This document shows positions 1-6,396 of a DNA stretch of 13,760 nt, piece after piece. The notes under the pieces are model-generated. The model did not search any database and was not told where the DNA came from. It worked only from the letters and a program-made list of their open reading frames with translations. This DNA comes from an uncultured Lentisphaeria bacterium (GTDB lineage: Bacteria > Verrucomicrobiota > Lentisphaeria > JABSQK01 > CAJWLW01). The stretch is from the NCBI GenBank assembly GCA_913042885.1, contig CAJWLW010000102.1, positions 1 to 13,760 of the forward strand, read 5' to 3'. Made by a program: the position numbers and the translations under genes. The stretch's first letter is position 1. Every line of letters begins with the position of its first letter.

Positions 1-54
1 CGTCTTCGCGGATGCCTTCTTTGCCGGCGTCTTCGCGGATGCCTTCTTTACCGG
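1..54 (-). repeat. Two tandem 27-bp units inside the histone-like gene
   Basis: Bases 1-27 and 28-54 are identical except for one base (ttGccgg versus ttAccgg). Each unit encodes PAKKASAKT or VKKASAKT-type sequence in frame. The array may continue past the left edge, so copy number is unknown. In-frame tandem repeats of this kind commonly change copy number and length in lysine-rich nucleoid proteins. Confidence 0.8.
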
Positions 55-240
55 CTTCTTCGCTGCTTTCTGTGCCGGTGTCTTTCTTGCTGGGGCCTTT
101 TTCGTGGTTTTCTTCATCGGTTTCTTTGGGGACGCTTTTTTTGCTACGGCTTTCTTAGCTGTAGGTTTTTTGCTGGCAGCCTTGGACTTTGTAGCCGGGC
201 GTTTTGCCGCGGCAGATTTCTTTTTTGTGGACTTTGCCAT
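1..240 (-). CDS. Lysine/alanine-rich histone H1-like protein (partial, 3' end missing)
   Basis: Reading leftward from the ATG at 238-240, all 80 visible codons are open and run off the window edge. The protein begins MAKSTKKKSAAAKRPATKSK and is almost entirely Lys, Ala, Pro, Thr and Ser, with AKK, KKP and KKA motifs throughout. There is no hydrophobic core, signal peptide or acidic stretch. This composition is typical of bacterial histone H1-like/AlgP-like proteins that bind DNA non-specifically in the nucleoid; that role is inferred from composition. The start is supported by a GAGGA ribosome site (minus strand, 247-251) six bases upstream. The visible C-terminal part holds a duplicated nine-residue unit (see repeat). 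It is divergent from xseA. A Lys-rich tail of a larger protein is ruled out by the start codon and ribosome site. Confidence 0.8.
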   Translation of the reverse strand, partial: MAKSTKKKSAAAKRPATKSKAASKKPTAKKAVAKKASPKKPMKKTTKKAPARKTPAQKAAKKPVKKASAKTPAKKASAKT

Positions 241-246
241 GTTAGT

Positions 247-251
247 TCCTC
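247..251 (-). promoter_or_regulatory. Ribosome binding site of the histone-like gene
   Basis: The reverse complement of 247-251 is GAGGA, six bases before the ATG at 240. It fixes the start of a gene that is otherwise low in complexity. Confidence 0.65.
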
Positions 252-377
252 ACATAGGTCAGCCTGAGCATCCGTACTCAAGCATTGCATATCGCTTAAC
301 CTCGACGAAATCGAACGGAATGCGTAAAAAACGCAAATTTGCTGGCACCCGTCACGGCAGAGACCGAAAATCGGGCT

Positions 378-383
378 TATACT
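378..383 (+). promoter_or_regulatory. Candidate -10 element for the xseA operon
   Basis: TATACT at 378-383 matches the sigma70 -10 consensus at five of six positions and lies 108 bases before the xseA start, inside the 251-bp divergent intergenic region 241-491. At 16-18 base spacing there is no good -35 (for example CGGCAG at 355-360), so this is only a candidate. The same region holds a short inverted repeat, TGCGT-AAAAA-ACGCA (321-335), of unknown role. Confidence 0.3.
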
Positions 384-470
384 ATGCTTGAGGAAATACT
401 TGATTACAACCGTGAAGGGCAATTCTGTATTTCTATCGGGCGACTAACGTTCAAACACTATGAGCAGCTA

Positions 471-476
471 AAGGAG
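471..476 (+). promoter_or_regulatory. Putative ribosome site for xseA, long spacing
   Basis: AAGGAG lies 15 bases before the ATG at 492, longer than the usual 5-9. No other purine-rich motif is closer, so it is the best candidate supporting the internal start over the upstream open-frame starts at 339 and 384. Confidence 0.4.
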
Positions 477-491
477 CCGCATCTCCACGAC

Positions 492-1715
492 ATGGCCAAT
501 CTTGGTAAATCGAATCAGCGGATCTGGTCCGTGTCAGAAATCACTGCCGCCGTCCGCACGACGATCGAGCAGAGCTTTCAGCCGATCTGGCTCACCGGCG
601 AAGTCAGTAATCTGACCATTCACCGCTCCGGACATGTCTATCTGACACTCAAGGACTCAGTTTCCCAAATCAGCGCGGTTTTCTTTTCCGGCGCTGGCGC
701 TGCCCGCCACCTGAAGGTGAGTGAGGGCATGGAGATCGAGGTCTACGGGCGGCTTACGGTGTACGAACCGCGCGGCACCTATCAGTTGACCATCCGCGAG
801 ATGCGCCCCAAAGGGCTTGGTGCGCTGCAGGTGAAATTTGAGGAACTGAAGCGTAAGCTCCAGGTCGAAGGGCTGTTTGACGAGGCTCACAAGCAACCGC
901 TGCCGATGCTGCCCGCTTGTGTCGGTGTTGTCACTTCGCCGGACGGCGCCGCGCTGCGCGACTTCCTGAATATTATTGACCGGCGCTTCTCCAGTATGCA
1001 TGTGCGCGTTTATCCTGCCGCTGTGCAAGGCGAGGGGGCTGCCGCGGATATTGCCGCGGGCATCGAGTTTTTTGGGCGGAACCGAGCCTGCGATGTCATC
1101 GTTGTCACCCGTGGTGGCGGCAGCCTGGAGGATCTTTGGGCGTTTAATGAAGAACGGGTTGCTCGCGCCGTCGCTGAATCCGGGATTCCAGTGATCAGTG
1201 CCGTCGGGCATGAGGTTGATTTCACGATCTGCGACTTCGTTGCCGACCTGCGTGTGCCGACGCCTTCTGCTGCTGCCGAGCTGGTGGTTGGCAGGAAGAC
1301 AGAGCTGCTGGGGCGACTGTCTACTGCCCATCGCACTATGACCAATAGCCTGAACCTGCGGCTGTCGCACCTGCGTAACCGGGTGCAGCGCCTGGCGGGG
1401 CACTATGTCTTTCGCGAACCCATGAACCTGGTACGGCGCCATCAGCAACGGGTCGACGAGCTGGCGGTGCGGCTTGAACGCCAACTCGAAAGCCGGGTCG
1501 TCGCTGCCACGCACCGAGTCGAGCGACTCAGGGTTCAGTTGGAGGCATTGAATCCTCGTGGCGTATTGTCTCGCGGCTATGCCATATTGATCGACAAATC
1601 CAGCGGCCGGGCCGTACGGCAGCCTGATGACGTCCAGCCCGGAGCTGCAGTCCGTGGTTTGCTGGCCGATGGTGAAATCCCTCTGAAAGTCGATATGGTA
1701 CAACCCGACAACTGA
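492..1715 (+). CDS. xseA: Exodeoxyribonuclease VII large subunit
   Basis: Catalytic subunit of exonuclease VII, which degrades single-stranded DNA from both ends to oligonucleotides in the cytoplasm; it works with XseB. The 407-residue product has the N-terminal OB fold at about 8-105 (IWSVSEITAAVR, LTGEVSN, GHVYLTLKD) and the nuclease domain at about 125-345. Conserved blocks include VGVVTSPDGAALRD (144-157), TRGGGSLEDLW (206-216), and GHEVDFTICDFVADLR (239-254) followed by PTPSAAAE. A coiled-coil stretch follows, then the C-terminal LSRGYAI motif (359-365). The E. coli protein is about 456 residues, so this one is somewhat short. The frame is open upstream to 339, but homology begins at the ATG at 492; an AAGGAG at 471-476 precedes it at a rather long spacing. 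xseB starts 24 bases downstream. Confidence 0.96.
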   Translation: MANLGKSNQRIWSVSEITAAVRTTIEQSFQPIWLTGEVSNLTIHRSGHVYLTLKDSVSQISAVFFSGAGAARHLKVSEGMEIEVYGRLTVYEPRGTYQLTIREMRPKGLGALQVKFEELKRKLQVEGLFDEAHKQPLPMLPACVGVVTSPDGAALRDFLNIIDRRFSSMHVRVYPAAVQGEGAAADIAAGIEFFGRNRACDVIVVTRGGGSLEDLWAFNEERVARAVAESGIPVISAVGHEVDFTICDFVADLRVPTPSAAAELVVGRKTELLGRLSTAHRTMTNSLNLRLSHLRNRVQRLAGHYVFREPMNLVRRHQQRVDELAVRLERQLESRVVAATHRVERLRVQLEALNPRGVLSRGYAILIDKSSGRAVRQPDDVQPGAAVRGLLADGEIPLKVDMVQPDN

Positions 1716-1739
1716 AGAACTCAAAGGCTGATAAGCATC

Positions 1740-2090
1740 ATGTCATCCGAAGACGAATTCGAATTGTTCGAAAACAACGACCACGGCGAGCAGGAGGCGG
1801 AGACAGACGCGGGGGAAAGCTCGGGTCCGGCCGCCGGTGTCGAGGAACCTGCTGCTGCCCCCCCAGCGGACGGCGAGCTCACTTTCGAGACTGCCCTTGA
1901 GCAGCTTGAGGCGATCGTCGAGAAGATGGAGAGCGGCCAGCTCAGCCTCGAGGATTGCATGAAGTATTTTGAAGACGGCACGCGTCTGGCGAAGTATTGC
2001 GCTGGCAGGCTCGAGGAGACCGAGAAAAAGGTCGAGCTTCTGTTGAAGAAATCCGGTACGATCGAGTGGATCCCCCTCGACGACCAGTGA
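1740..2090 (+). CDS. xseB: Exodeoxyribonuclease VII small subunit
   Basis: Small subunit of exonuclease VII, several copies of which coat the helical arm of XseA. The family core is at residues about 42-108: LTFETALEQLEAIVEKMESG, then LSLEDCMKYFEDGTRLAKYC and LEETEKKVELL, the expected two-helix hairpin. The product is 116 residues against about 80 in E. coli; the extra is an acidic, Ala/Pro/Gly/Glu-rich N-terminal tail (about 1-40), probably disordered. A weak AAGG at 1724-1727 precedes the ATG. No internal ATG lies before the conserved core, so the tail looks real unless a GTG or other alternative start is used. It sits 24 bases after xseA and is almost certainly co-transcribed. Confidence 0.93.
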   Translation: MSSEDEFELFENNDHGEQEAETDAGESSGPAAGVEEPAAAPPADGELTFETALEQLEAIVEKMESGQLSLEDCMKYFEDGTRLAKYCAGRLEETEKKVELLLKKSGTIEWIPLDDQ

Positions 2091-2135
2091 TCTTCCACCG
2101 TCCTTGAAAAGTCACAAGTCCTTCCGCCCCAAGAC

Positions 2136-2141
2136 TATAAT
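2136..2141 (+). promoter_or_regulatory. Candidate internal -10 element before the zinc-protein gene
   Basis: A perfect TATAAT at 2136-2141 lies in the 149-bp gap between xseB and the next gene. The nearest TTGAAA (2104-2109) is 26 bases upstream, too far for a classical -35; TCACAA (2112-2117) at 18 bases is weak. It could give the downstream genes a promoter separate from xseAB. There is no obvious terminator between 2091 and 2135. Confidence 0.35.
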
Positions 2142-2239
2142 ATACGCTGACCATAATACGGGCTGGCCGGTGTTAAAAGAGCTTATTGCACGGATTTGTG
2201 GTGGGCTGTTTTGCTGGCGATGGGCCGTTATATTACCCA

Positions 2240-2605
2240 ATGTCGTACGCCCAAGGCCAAAAGATCACATGCCCGCATTGCGGCGCTGAGGCGTTCGTCA
2301 AACTCGAAGCGATCATGGACGGCTGGACCAAAACCGATGAGGTAGCTGCCTGCTCTGACTGCAATGGGGCATTGGACGATACGGATTCTTCGCATACCTC
2401 CGACCCCGCCGGGCTGAGCGCTTTCCTAGGCACCGAGAAGGCGGTGCCGGTCCAGGTGATCGATGACAGCGGCAAAATCGGTTTCTGCCGCGATTGTGTG
2501 AGCTACGCCGAGCACCCGTTCGCCATACGATGTATGCTGCACAACCGCGTCATTGAACCGATGGACAGTTGCAGCGACTACGATGAACGTAAGGATGGCA
2601 CGTAG
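2240..2605 (+). CDS. Cysteine-rich putative zinc-binding protein, unknown function
   Basis: I do not recognise a named family. From the ATG at 2240 the product is 121 residues with two cysteine clusters. The first is a zinc-ribbon-like pair, CPHC (11-14) and CSDC (38-41). The second is CRDC (83-86), then C98, H101 and C111 within the pattern HPFAIRCMLHNRVIEPMDSC. There is no signal peptide or membrane segment, so a cytoplasmic protein binding one or two metal ions is inferred. The start is uncertain: no ribosome site precedes 2240, and the frame is open back to a TTG at 2186 with GTGs at 2198 and 2201; those would add up to 18 residues without similarity to a zinc domain. Its stop TAG overlaps the next gene's GTG by one base, suggesting coupling. 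Confidence 0.75.
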   Translation: MSYAQGQKITCPHCGAEAFVKLEAIMDGWTKTDEVAACSDCNGALDDTDSSHTSDPAGLSAFLGTEKAVPVQVIDDSGKIGFCRDCVSYAEHPFAIRCMLHNRVIEPMDSCSDYDERKDGT

Positions 2606-3435
2606 TGTTCCGACACTGCTTGATTCTGTTGGCCGTATTTATTGTCGGCGGTTGCCAGACCACCCGTTCGCGGGCAACTGCCGGGCAGTGGAGGATCGGC
2701 CATGCGGAACCGACGATCTACGCGGTCGAATACCATCCATATGGCCCGGCGTTGACGCGCTCGCTGGCGGCGCCGCATCCGAATTTCGGCGGCTGGGGTC
2801 GTTCACGAATGCAGTCCGATTTGCGATCCCTCAAACGCCTTGGTATAAATGAGATACAGATTATTGTCGAGGCGGGGTGGTTACTCGAGAATAACGAAAT
2901 GGCAGCACGGATTCCCGTTTTTATCCAGGAAGCCGAGCGCCGGGCGCCGCAGCTTTCGGTCGTCCTTGTGGTAGACCTGAAGCATCTGCAGTCCGCGCAG
3001 CTGGAGGCGTTTCTCGAGTTTTGCATGACTCTGGAACTGCACAAGTACCCGAACTACGTTGCGATTGAGGGTACGCCGGTGGTCGTGTTGCGGCGCGCCG
3101 AGGCGTTTCCGGATGCGAGACACCTCGGGCTGCAATTTGAATACCAGATCTGGGAGCAGCCGCCGGGCTTCGGACCTGGAGAACTGAATGCCGAGCGTAC
3201 TGACATTCGAGTCACAGCGGGAGCCGTATCAACGGCGGATGAATGGCGGGTCCCGCGGGAGAATGGCCGCACAATCGCTACGGCAATCCGGGCTGCCCGA
3301 CAACTGCTGCCGCGACGGCTGGTCATCCGCAGCTGGAACAACTTCACGGACGGCAGCTTTCTGCAGCGAAATTCGCTGGATGGCAATGCGGTCTACGAGC
3401 AGGCCTTGAAGGCGCTGCGGGACGATGTCCAATGA
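2605..3435 (+). CDS. Lipoprotein with GH99/WbsX-like (glycan-active) domain
   Basis: The 276-residue product starts with a lipoprotein signal, MFRHCLILLAVFIVGGC, with lipobox VGGC and C17 as the lipidated residue. The body looks like a TIM-barrel of the GH99-like/WbsX type: EYHPYGPA (42-49), HPNFGGWG (58-65), a helix DLRSLKRLGINEIQI (72-86) followed by IVEAGW, a strand LSVVLVVDLKHL, and a late SWNNFTDGSFLQ (243-254), resembling the SWNE/DWxEG motif near the end of WbsX-like proteins. That assignment rests on pattern recall, and the motif here has N-N-F-T-D in place of the usual N-E-W-x-E-G, so activity is uncertain. Such domains act on mannan-like or O-antigen glycans. The start is GTG at 2605, supported by AAGGA at 2591-2595. 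Its TGA overlaps the ATG of rmlC (ATGA), so the two are probably translated together. Confidence 0.7.
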   Translation: MFRHCLILLAVFIVGGCQTTRSRATAGQWRIGHAEPTIYAVEYHPYGPALTRSLAAPHPNFGGWGRSRMQSDLRSLKRLGINEIQIIVEAGWLLENNEMAARIPVFIQEAERRAPQLSVVLVVDLKHLQSAQLEAFLEFCMTLELHKYPNYVAIEGTPVVVLRRAEAFPDARHLGLQFEYQIWEQPPGFGPGELNAERTDIRVTAGAVSTADEWRVPRENGRTIATAIRAARQLLPRRLVIRSWNNFTDGSFLQRNSLDGNAVYEQALKALRDDVQ

Positions 3436-3977
3436 ATGTTCTGCCGACCGAACTCCCGGATGTGCTGTTGATCGAGCCCCAGGTGTTCGAGGATAGCCGT
3501 GGCTTTTTCTTCGAGTCTTACAACTACCAACGCTACGCCGAGCACGGGATGACGACGGGCTTTGTCCAGGACAACCATTCGCGTTCGGTCGCCGGCACGG
3601 TTCGCGGCCTGCATTACCAGCTGAAGCCCGGGCAGGTGAAGCTGGTGCGCGTTGTTGCCGGTGAGGTCTGGGACGTAGCCGTCGACATCCGCCTGGGGTC
3701 GCCCAGCTATGGGCAGCACACCAGTGTCATCCTGTCGGCGGCGAACAAGCGTCAGCTTTATATTCCGGCTGGTTTCGCCCATGGGTTCTGCGTTCTCAGT
3801 GACACTGCGGAGATCGAATACAAAGTCGATACCTCTTACGATCCGGATAAAGAACGCGGTATTTCTTTTGCCGACGAAACGCTTGCCATCGAGTGGCCGT
3901 GCGAGTCGCCGACCTTGTCAGACCGGGATGCTGCCTTGCCACTGTTGGCTGAGGCAGAAAACGATTTCAAATATTGA
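3432..3977 (+). CDS. rfbC: dTDP-4-dehydrorhamnose 3,5-epimerase
   Basis: RmlC-type cupin enzyme that epimerises dTDP-4-keto-6-deoxyglucose at C3 and C5 on the way to dTDP-L-rhamnose, a sugar of O-antigen and other surface polysaccharides. The product has 181 residues, the normal family length. Visible hallmarks are FEDSRGFFFESYN (19-31), FVQDNHSRS (44-52), VRGLHYQ with the catalytic-base His61, VWDVAVDIR (79-87), IPAGFAHGF (111-119), and EYKVDTSY with the conserved catalytic Tyr130. LSDRD (162-166) supplies the conserved late Asp. The ATG at 3432 overlaps the preceding stop by four bases. No rmlA, rmlB or rmlD is present in the window, so the rest of the pathway would be elsewhere. The related families with one missing catalytic residue cannot be fully excluded by eye. 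Confidence 0.93.
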   Translation: MNVLPTELPDVLLIEPQVFEDSRGFFFESYNYQRYAEHGMTTGFVQDNHSRSVAGTVRGLHYQLKPGQVKLVRVVAGEVWDVAVDIRLGSPSYGQHTSVILSAANKRQLYIPAGFAHGFCVLSDTAEIEYKVDTSYDPDKERGISFADETLAIEWPCESPTLSDRDAALPLLAEAENDFKY

Positions 3978-4033
3978 CCCGCCCAACTATACCACCCGCC
4001 TCGCCTGAGTCTCGCTGTCAACGCATCGTTCGT

Positions 4034-5617
4034 ATGCAGCAACAGCACTGTGATTTGCTGGTCATCGGGGGCGGCGTGACCGGCGCCGGCATTGCCCGGC
4101 AAGCAGCGTGGCTGGGACACAAGACTGTGCTGGTCGAGCGCAGCGACTTCGCAGCCGGCACCAGCAGCCGCAGCACGAAGCTGCTGCATGGCGGTCTGCG
4201 CTACCTTGAGCAGATGCAGTTTGGCCTGGTTTTTGAATCCGTGCGGGAACGCATGGCTGGTATGCGCATGGCACCGCATCTGGCGCGGCCGCTGCCGTTT
4301 GTTTTTCCGCGCTATCACGGTGACAAACCCGGCATGACCAAGCTCGGCCTTGGTCTGTGGATTTATGACATCATGGCCGGGTTCCAGTCGATCAAGCGTC
4401 ACTGCCGTTTGTCACCGTCGATCCTGCACGAGCGGCTGCCGCAGTTGCGTACCGACGGTCTGTGCGGCGCTTACGAGTATTATGATGCACAGACGGACGA
4501 CGCTCGGTTATGCCTGGAAATAATCATCGATGCTGCGGCGCTTGGCGCCAACGTGCTCAACCGCATCGAGCTCGTCGACGCCTGTCGGGATGGTGAGGAG
4601 TGGGTATGCGGAGTTCGCAATCTGCTCGACGGCGGGCGCAGCGAACTCCACGCGCGGCACATTGCCATCGCCACAGGCCCATGGCTCGGTGACACAGCGG
4701 CGCTCTTTGGTGGCGGCAGTGGCCCGGCGATGCGGCCGACGAAGGGGGTCCATGTCCATGTGCCCAGCGACAAACTGCAACTCGACGCGGCGGTCGTGAT
4801 GACGCATCCGGATGACGGTCGTGTCATGTTCGCGATCCCCACAGAGACTAATGTCCTGGTCGGCACGACGGATACGGATCATGCCGGTACCGGAGCGGAG
4901 CTCGCGGTCACGGTGGCCGAGGTGGAGTATTTGCTGAGCGCTCTGGCCCACTACTTTCCGGATGCACAGGTCACACCGCAGGACGTGCACTCGGCGTACG
5001 CCGGGCTGCGGCCGTTGCTCGGCGGCGGCGGTGGCAAAACCAGCCAGATCTCGCGCGAACACCGGGTATTTGAACTTGCGCAGAACGTCCATGCGATTGG
5101 CGGTGGCAAGCTGACGACCTGGCGAGTCATGGCGAACGATCTGCTGCAGGCAAATGGGCTGGCGGCCAATCGCGAGCTCGGTTCGTACCGGGACCGGCCG
5201 CTGCCGGGCGGTCGCGGTATCACGGACCGGGCGCAACTCGAGTCGAAGGCAGATACCCTCGTGCAGTCACGCAATCTATCACACCGGACGGCGCGGACAC
5301 TGGTGTACACCTATGGCGCGAACGCCGATGCGGTAGTGGCGGGAATTGCGGCGAACGGGGCGCCGGTTTCGACGATCGGCGCATTGGAACTGCCGCCGGC
5401 GGCATTCGAATACGCGGTCACCGACGAATACGCGCTGTCGCTCGATGATTTGATGCGCCGCCGATCGCGGCTTTACTATACAGAATCCGATCAAGGCCGG
5501 CAGGCTGCCGAGGCAGTAGCGAAAATCATTGCGCCACTTCTCGGGTGGAGCGGCGAAGACGTGCAATGTGAGCTACAGGCGTATACGGATATTTGCGATC
5601 GATACCAACCGGTGTGA
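4034..5617 (+). CDS. glpD: FAD-dependent glycerol-3-phosphate dehydrogenase
   Basis: Membrane-associated flavoenzyme oxidising sn-glycerol-3-phosphate to dihydroxyacetone phosphate and passing electrons to quinone. The 527-residue product starts with the FAD-binding fold (IGGGVTGAGIARQAA, 11-25) and the GlpD signature TSSRSTKLLHGGLRYLEQ (43-60). Further conserved pieces are IATGPWLGD (212-220), RPTKGVHVHVP (234-244), LVGTTDTDH (275-283), YAGLRPLL (322-329) and IGGGKLTTWR (355-364). The C-terminal alpha-helical domain ends about 525 with YYTESDQG and CDRY. Start uncertainty: homology begins with MQQQHCDLLVIGGG at 4034, without a clear ribosome site; a TTG at 3974 overlapping the rmlC stop (TTGA) would add 20 unconserved residues. 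An anaerobic GlpA-type enzyme is a less likely alternative because the cysteine-rich C-terminal domain is absent. Confidence 0.92.
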   Translation: MQQQHCDLLVIGGGVTGAGIARQAAWLGHKTVLVERSDFAAGTSSRSTKLLHGGLRYLEQMQFGLVFESVRERMAGMRMAPHLARPLPFVFPRYHGDKPGMTKLGLGLWIYDIMAGFQSIKRHCRLSPSILHERLPQLRTDGLCGAYEYYDAQTDDARLCLEIIIDAAALGANVLNRIELVDACRDGEEWVCGVRNLLDGGRSELHARHIAIATGPWLGDTAALFGGGSGPAMRPTKGVHVHVPSDKLQLDAAVVMTHPDDGRVMFAIPTETNVLVGTTDTDHAGTGAELAVTVAEVEYLLSALAHYFPDAQVTPQDVHSAYAGLRPLLGGGGGKTSQISREHRVFELAQNVHAIGGGKLTTWRVMANDLLQANGLAANRELGSYRDRPLPGGRGITDRAQLESKADTLVQSRNLSHRTARTLVYTYGANADAVVAGIAANGAPVSTIGALELPPAAFEYAVTDEYALSLDDLMRRRSRLYYTESDQGRQAAEAVAKIIAPLLGWSGEDVQCELQAYTDICDRYQPV

Positions 5618-5648
5618 GCAACTACGCGTGGTGATAGCCGGGTACTGC

Positions 5649-6284
5649 TCAGTTGGCGAAAGGTTTGTGGTCACCGAAGCTATGGCCGTACGTGTAGCGT
5701 TCGTTCGGCAACACAAAGGTGCCGAGTTCGTATATGCCGCTCCACAACCGGCTGACGGTGAACCAGCCGCCGCGGATCAGGCTGTTGGACGGGTTGCCGG
5801 TCCCGTGTATCTCGTTCGGGATAGCGGCCGGACAGGCCACGATATTGAAAATACCGCGTTCCGCCTTGGCCACCATGGCGTCGACCGTGTTATCTAATGA
5901 CAGGGCTTCGTCTTCTCCGCGCTGATAGGAATATTCACCATCGAAATGCGTCCCGATCCCATGGTTGTCATGCGGGCTGGCGGTCCAGAAGCCGCCCAAC
6001 TGATATATACCGACACCGGCGCGACCGACGCCGTGCGAGATGCCGCGAAAGACACCAACAATTGAGCCTACGCTGCGTGAGAATGCCGGATTCTCCATGG
6101 AGTTGATGCCGCGGTTGTAGCCTTTGCACACCTGCATCGGCAATTCAATCCAGCAAGTACCGATGTTCACCACGCCGTGTGCCCCCTTTTCCATCATGCC
6201 GCTGCCGACTTCATCGGATGCCGTGACGTTCCAGGAAATTGCGACTGAACAGAATACGATGGTGAGCAGGTTGCGTGTTGTCAT
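5649..6284 (-). CDS. Secreted protein with two TIGR04073-like repeats
   Basis: A 211-residue exported protein with a signal peptide (MTTRNLLTIVFCSVAISWNV, probable cleavage after TAS at residue 23). The rest holds two copies of one unit. Unit 1 (about 33-100) reads GVVNIGTCWIELPMQV, then GVFRGISHGVGRAGVG and IYQLGGF. Unit 2 (about 141-190) reads GIFNIVACPAAIPNEI, then FTVSRLWSGIYELGTF. This pattern (G-x2-N-I, E/A-x-P, R-x3-G-I-Y-E-x2-T-F) matches what I recall of the exosortase-associated TIGR04073 family, which normally has a single unit of about 120 residues; no PEP-CTERM tail is visible. Function is not known. The start has an AGGGGAA ribosome site. It is 112 bases downstream of the giant coiled-coil gene on the same strand and converges with glpD. 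Confidence 0.8.
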   Translation of the reverse strand: MTTRNLLTIVFCSVAISWNVTASDEVGSGMMEKGAHGVVNIGTCWIELPMQVCKGYNRGINSMENPAFSRSVGSIVGVFRGISHGVGRAGVGIYQLGGFWTASPHDNHGIGTHFDGEYSYQRGEDEALSLDNTVDAMVAKAERGIFNIVACPAAIPNEIHGTGNPSNSLIRGGWFTVSRLWSGIYELGTFVLPNERYTYGHSFGDHKPFAN

Positions 6285-6345
6285 GGCGTGGTTCCCCTAT
6301 GGTTTGGTGTGTTCGCTGGCGCACATGCCTATCGGCGCTGGCCAT

Positions 6346-6373
6346 AATCTAACCATGCACATGTCCGATTCAA
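6346..6373 (-). promoter_or_regulatory. Candidate promoter of the TIGR04073-like gene
   Basis: On the minus strand TTGAAT (6368-6373) and TAGATT (6346-6351) are separated by 16 bases, each matching the sigma70 consensus at four of six positions. A start near 6339 would leave a leader of about 55 bases before the ATG at 6284. The gap after the upstream stop at 6397 is 112 bases. It would allow independent expression, but co-transcription with the large gene is equally possible. Confidence 0.35.
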
Positions 6374-6396
6374 CTGGCGACAAGAGGCATTGGCCA

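Noticed and set aside
339..491. N-terminal extension of XseA in the open frame upstream of 492
   Set aside because: The 51 residues have no likeness to the family and overlap the likely promoter (TATACT at 378).
657..1724. Long minus-strand open frame, 355 codons
   Set aside because: It is fully antisense to xseA, whose conserved motifs are unmistakable; the long frame reflects GC-rich codon bias.
3974..4033. Extended glpD start at TTG 3974
   Set aside because: The extra 20 residues are not like the family, though the TTGA overlap keeps it possible; the conserved start at 4034 was preferred.
5615..5651. Inverted repeat TGAGCA / TGCTCA between convergent glpD and the repeat-protein gene as a terminator
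   Set aside because: Only six base pairs, a 25-base loop and no T-tract on either side.
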